Translations under genes and position numbers: made by a program
Notes under the pieces: model-generated
Seen by the model: the letters and a program-made list of their open reading frames with translations, nothing else
What the model was told of the DNA's origin: nothing
Databases searched by the model: none
DNA from: an uncultured Gammaproteobacteria bacterium
GTDB taxonomy: Bacteria > Pseudomonadota > Gammaproteobacteria > Nitrosococcales > Methylophagaceae
NCBI GenBank assembly: GCA_913058195.1
Contig: CAJXPP010000085.1
Location: forward strand, 1-8,427
Direction of reading: 5' to 3'
DNA length: 8,427 nt
Shown here: in pieces, positions 6,197 to 8,427 of the stretch
Layout of the letters: each line of letters starts with the position of its first letter
Position numbering within the stretch: the first letter of the stretch is position 1

Positions 6197-7747
6197 ATGA
6201 GCGAGAAACTATTTAGATCAACTGCTATCGTTAGCATGATGACTTTTTTGTCACGAATCCTAGGTTTTGTTCGTGATATTGTTATTGCTCGCCTATTTGG
6301 TGCAGGACTAGGGGCTGATGCTTTTTTTGTTGCCTTTAAAATTCCAAATTTTTTACGACGATTATTTGCTGAAGGTGCGTTTTCTCAAGCCTTTATTCCT
6401 GTACTAGCAGAGTATCGTGAGCGAGGGGACAAAGACCTAAAACAACTTATTGCAGCTACCAGCGGCACATTAACAATAATATTGTTTTTTATCACTGCTA
6501 TAGGCGTTATTGCAGCACCAATTATCATAATGGTCTTCGCGCCAGGCTTTATCGGTAATCCACAAAAAATTGAGCTTGCTGGCGACTTACTTAAAGTTAC
6601 CTTCCCTTATTTATTCTTTATCTCGTTAACGGCACTAGCGGGTTCAATATTAAATAGCTTCGGTAAGTTTGCCATTCCAGCATTTACACCAGTGTTTCTT
6701 AACCTATCCCTCATCGGTAGTGCAATTTGGCTATCACCTCAGCTAGACGAGCCCGTTACTGCCTTAGCGTGGGGTGTATTTATTGGTGGGGTAGTGCAAT
6801 TATTATTTCAAATACCCTTTTTGATTAAGATAGGGCAACTGCCCAAGCCACGCTGGGGGTGGAAAGATAGTGGGGTACAGAAAATACTTAAACTCATGCT
6901 ACCGGCTATTTTCGGAGTTTCAGTCGCTCAAATTAACTTACTGCTTGATACTTTACTTGCTTCATTCTTAGTAACAGGCAGTATTTCTTGGCTGTATTAC
7001 TCTGATCGCTTAGTTGAATTCCCGCTTGGTGTATTCGGTATAGCACTATCAACTGTCATACTTCCAAGCCTATCTAAAAAACACGCGTCAAAATCAATGG
7101 CAGAATTCTCACACACTATTGATTGGGCGTTACGTTGGGTATTTATCATCGCTACACCAGCAGCAATTGGCCTTATTTGGCTTGCAGAACCACTACTGCT
7201 AACCCTATTTCAATATGGTGAGTTTAGCGCCTCAGATGCCCATCAAGCCTCACTCAGCTTAATGGCCTATGGCTTAGGTTTATTACCGTTTATATTCATT
7301 AAAGTATTGGCTCCCGGTTACTATGCACGTCAAGACATCAAAACACCTGTCAAAATCGGTATTATTGCGATGATAACTAATATGGTGCTTAACATCATAT
7401 TAATGATGCAATATGCCCATGTCGGCTTAGCCTTAGCAACCTCATTATCAGCATTACTAAATGCTGGACTACTCTATCTCGGTCTTCGTAAACGTGGCGT
7501 ATATACTCCCGATTTGGGCTGGGGTACCTTCATCCTTAAATTGTTAGCTCCCAATACTCTTCTTATAGCAGCACTTGCGTGGTTCACGCCCGATGCAAAC
7601 ACATGGATTGATGGGACTGCTTGGCAACGCTTTATAATGCTTTCTAGCTTGATTGTTGGCGCTATGGCCTTATATTTTTCTATCTTGCCATTCGTTGGAA
7701 TTAAAGTAAAACAATTACTCAAGCCAAAATTAAGCATAGAAAACTAA
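6197..7747 (+). CDS. murJ: Lipid II flippase MurJ
   Basis: MurJ is the MOP-superfamily inner-membrane protein that moves lipid II from the cytoplasmic to the periplasmic face for peptidoglycan assembly. At 516 residues it matches the family (E. coli 511). It is hydrophobic throughout, consistent with 14 helices. Functional charged residues are in place: R20 and R26 in FLSRILGFVRD, D41 in ADAFFVAFK, R54 in NFLRRLFAEGAFSQAF, and R271 in YYSDRLVEFP. They correspond to E. coli R18, R24, D39, R52 and R270. Other conserved stretches are KVLAPGYYARQDIKTPVKI and the two-helix C-terminal end ending near IKVKQLLKP. The ATG at 6197 fits the family N-terminus (SEKLFRSTAIVS against LLKSLAAVSS); the Shine-Dalgarno is weak (GAG about 6 bases upstream). 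It is divergent from the SCO-like gene, 62 bases apart, and convergent with purK. The ribF-ileS neighbours common in many gammaproteobacteria are absent. Confidence 0.98.
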   Translation: MSEKLFRSTAIVSMMTFLSRILGFVRDIVIARLFGAGLGADAFFVAFKIPNFLRRLFAEGAFSQAFIPVLAEYRERGDKDLKQLIAATSGTLTIILFFITAIGVIAAPIIIMVFAPGFIGNPQKIELAGDLLKVTFPYLFFISLTALAGSILNSFGKFAIPAFTPVFLNLSLIGSAIWLSPQLDEPVTALAWGVFIGGVVQLLFQIPFLIKIGQLPKPRWGWKDSGVQKILKLMLPAIFGVSVAQINLLLDTLLASFLVTGSISWLYYSDRLVEFPLGVFGIALSTVILPSLSKKHASKSMAEFSHTIDWALRWVFIIATPAAIGLIWLAEPLLLTLFQYGEFSASDAHQASLSLMAYGLGLLPFIFIKVLAPGYYARQDIKTPVKIGIIAMITNMVLNIILMMQYAHVGLALATSLSALLNAGLLYLGLRKRGVYTPDLGWGTFILKLLAPNTLLIAALAWFTPDANTWIDGTAWQRFIMLSSLIVGAMALYFSILPFVGIKVKQLLKPKLSIEN

Positions 7748-7761
7748 AACTATATATGCAA

Positions 7762-7797
7762 AAAAGCCGATAAATGAAGTATCACTTATCGGCTTTT
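7762..7797. terminator. Bidirectional terminator between murJ and purK
   Basis: A 12-bp stem AAAAGCCGATAA (7762-7773) pairs with TTATCGGCTTTT (7786-7797). It is extended by one A/C mismatch (7774/7785) and three more pairs around the loop AGTA. In minus-strand RNA the mismatch becomes a G-U wobble, so the stem is uninterrupted for purK. T-runs exist in both directions. It lies 14 bases after the murJ stop and 23 bases beyond the purK stop. Confidence 0.9.
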
Positions 7798-7820
7798 ATA
7801 TAAGTTATGTAAGCTTATAC

Positions 7821-8405
7821 TTAATCAGCTTGCAAAGCCTCAAAGGTAGTTGCAGCGATCTTGCTTGCCTTATCAATAGTTTCCGTTAAGACATTAAAGT
7901 GGCCCATTTTACGGCCCGGACGCGCTTCTTTCTTGCCATATAAATGTAGCTTGATTTGTGGCTGTGACAATAATTCAGCCCAATGCGGCTGGCTACTACC
8001 CCAGACATCACCCAATAAGTTAATCATTATTACCGGCGACGTTAATTCAATATTGCCAGATGGCAAGCCACACAACATTCTCACTTGCTGTTCAAATTGA
8101 GATGTTTCACAGGCATCTAGAGTGAAGTGGCCAGAATTATGTGGCCGCGGTGCAATTTCATTGGCTAAAATATCACCTTGTTTTGATACAAAGAATTCTA
8201 CCGCCATAGTACCTACATAATCCAAACCATCAGCAATGGTATCTGCCATTTTGATAGCTGTTTGAGCTAGCTGTTCAGGCACAGAGCTAGGTACCGTTGT
8301 TGAATGTAAAATACCATTTATATGTATGTTTTCAGCAATAGGAAAATTAGCAATTTCACCCGACTGGCTTCGGGCTAAGACTGTCGATATTTCACGCTCT
8401 AAATT
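7821..8405 (-). CDS. purK: N5-carboxyaminoimidazole ribonucleotide synthase PurK, C-terminal part
   Basis: PurK uses ATP and bicarbonate to convert aminoimidazole ribonucleotide (AIR) to N5-CAIR in de novo purine synthesis; PurE then rearranges the product. The fragment has 194 residues of about 355-380 in the family. It starts in the ATP-grasp domain (EREISTVLAR). The metal-binding acidic residues are E70 (AVEFF) and E83 within the signature NEIAPRPHNSGHFT (82-95). The C-terminal lid has HLYGKKEARPGRKMGHFNV with GRKMGH at 164-169. The 5' half is lost at the contig end. The frame continues into the adapter, where 8420-8406 would add a false MYKRQ. purE is usually next to purK and would lie just beyond the missing part or elsewhere; it is not visible here. 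Convergent with murJ, sharing its terminator. Confidence 0.95.
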   Translation of the reverse strand, partial: NLEREISTVLARSQSGEIANFPIAENIHINGILHSTTVPSSVPEQLAQTAIKMADTIADGLDYVGTMAVEFFVSKQGDILANEIAPRPHNSGHFTLDACETSQFEQQVRMLCGLPSGNIELTSPVIMINLLGDVWGSSQPHWAELLSQPQIKLHLYGKKEARPGRKMGHFNVLTETIDKASKIAATTFEALQAD

Positions 8406-8427
8406 CTGTCTCTTATACACATCTCCG
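8406..8427 (-). other. Untrimmed Illumina Nextera adapter (read-2 side)
   Basis: Positions 8406-8427 read CTGTCTCTTATACACATCT followed by CCG. These are the reverse-complemented transposase mosaic end and the first bases of the read-2 adapter. The real sequence ends at 8405. Confidence 0.97.

Noticed and set aside
6186..6200. Four-codon frame ATG AGT ACT GAA TGA overlapping the murJ start, as a possible leader peptide
   Set aside because: Too short to distinguish from chance and lacks a ribosome binding site of its own.
7474..7737. 87-codon minus-strand frame inside murJ (and similar antisense frames in gyrB, recF and purK)
   Set aside because: Shadows of secure genes in other frames with no family resemblance.
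8103..8110. TGTTTCAC parS half-site in purK
   Set aside because: The second half is absent (followed by AGGCATC), and eight bases can easily occur by chance.

Overview
The window is a single assembled fragment of a low-GC (AT-rich by eye) gammaproteobacterial chromosome. Both ends are untrimmed Illumina Nextera adapter: a partial i5 primer with an 8-base index plus the read-1 adapter at 1-43, and the start of the read-2 adapter at 8406-8427. Real genomic sequence runs from 44 to 8405. The gammaproteobacterial assignment rests on the close resemblance of the Ndh, GyrB, RecF and MurJ products to their E. coli counterparts, including the long C-terminal insert typical of E. coli-type GyrB. I cannot name a genus.

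Layout, left to right. (1) 44-529, plus strand: the C-terminal part of type II NADH dehydrogenase (ndh), ending in a strong bidirectional terminator. (2) 615-4808, minus strand: a cytochrome b561-family membrane protein, gyrB and recF, transcribed in the order recF, gyrB, terminator, cytochrome b561. (3) 5003-5167, minus strand: a 54-residue rubredoxin. (4) 5168-5483: a 316-base AT-rich gap with no convincing gene. (5) 5484-6134, minus strand: a membrane-anchored SCO1/SenC-type thioredoxin-fold protein. It is divergent from (6) murJ at 6197-7747, plus strand, the lipid II flippase. (7) A terminator shared with the convergent, 5'-truncated purK at 7821-8405, minus strand.

The most informative signal is not a gene. 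recF carries two copies of the chromosomal centromere sequence parS, the ParB-binding site. One matches the consensus TGTTNCACGTGAAACA at every position (3766-3781) and the other at all but one (4387-4402). Both lie in recF codons for Phe-His-Val-Glu. This marks the locus as probably origin-proximal, although dnaN, the usual upstream neighbour of recF, is absent and a rubredoxin gene sits there instead. A single consensus DnaA box overlaps a candidate recF promoter.

Functionally the window mixes core replication and repair genes (gyrB, recF), respiratory or redox genes (ndh, cytochrome b561, rubredoxin, SCO), envelope synthesis (murJ) and purine synthesis (purK). There is no sign of a mobile element, phage, CRISPR array, tRNA or rRNA. 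I found no new multigene system. The points worth a second look are the parS sites, the broken dnaN-recF linkage and the missing copper-ligand histidine in the SCO-like protein.
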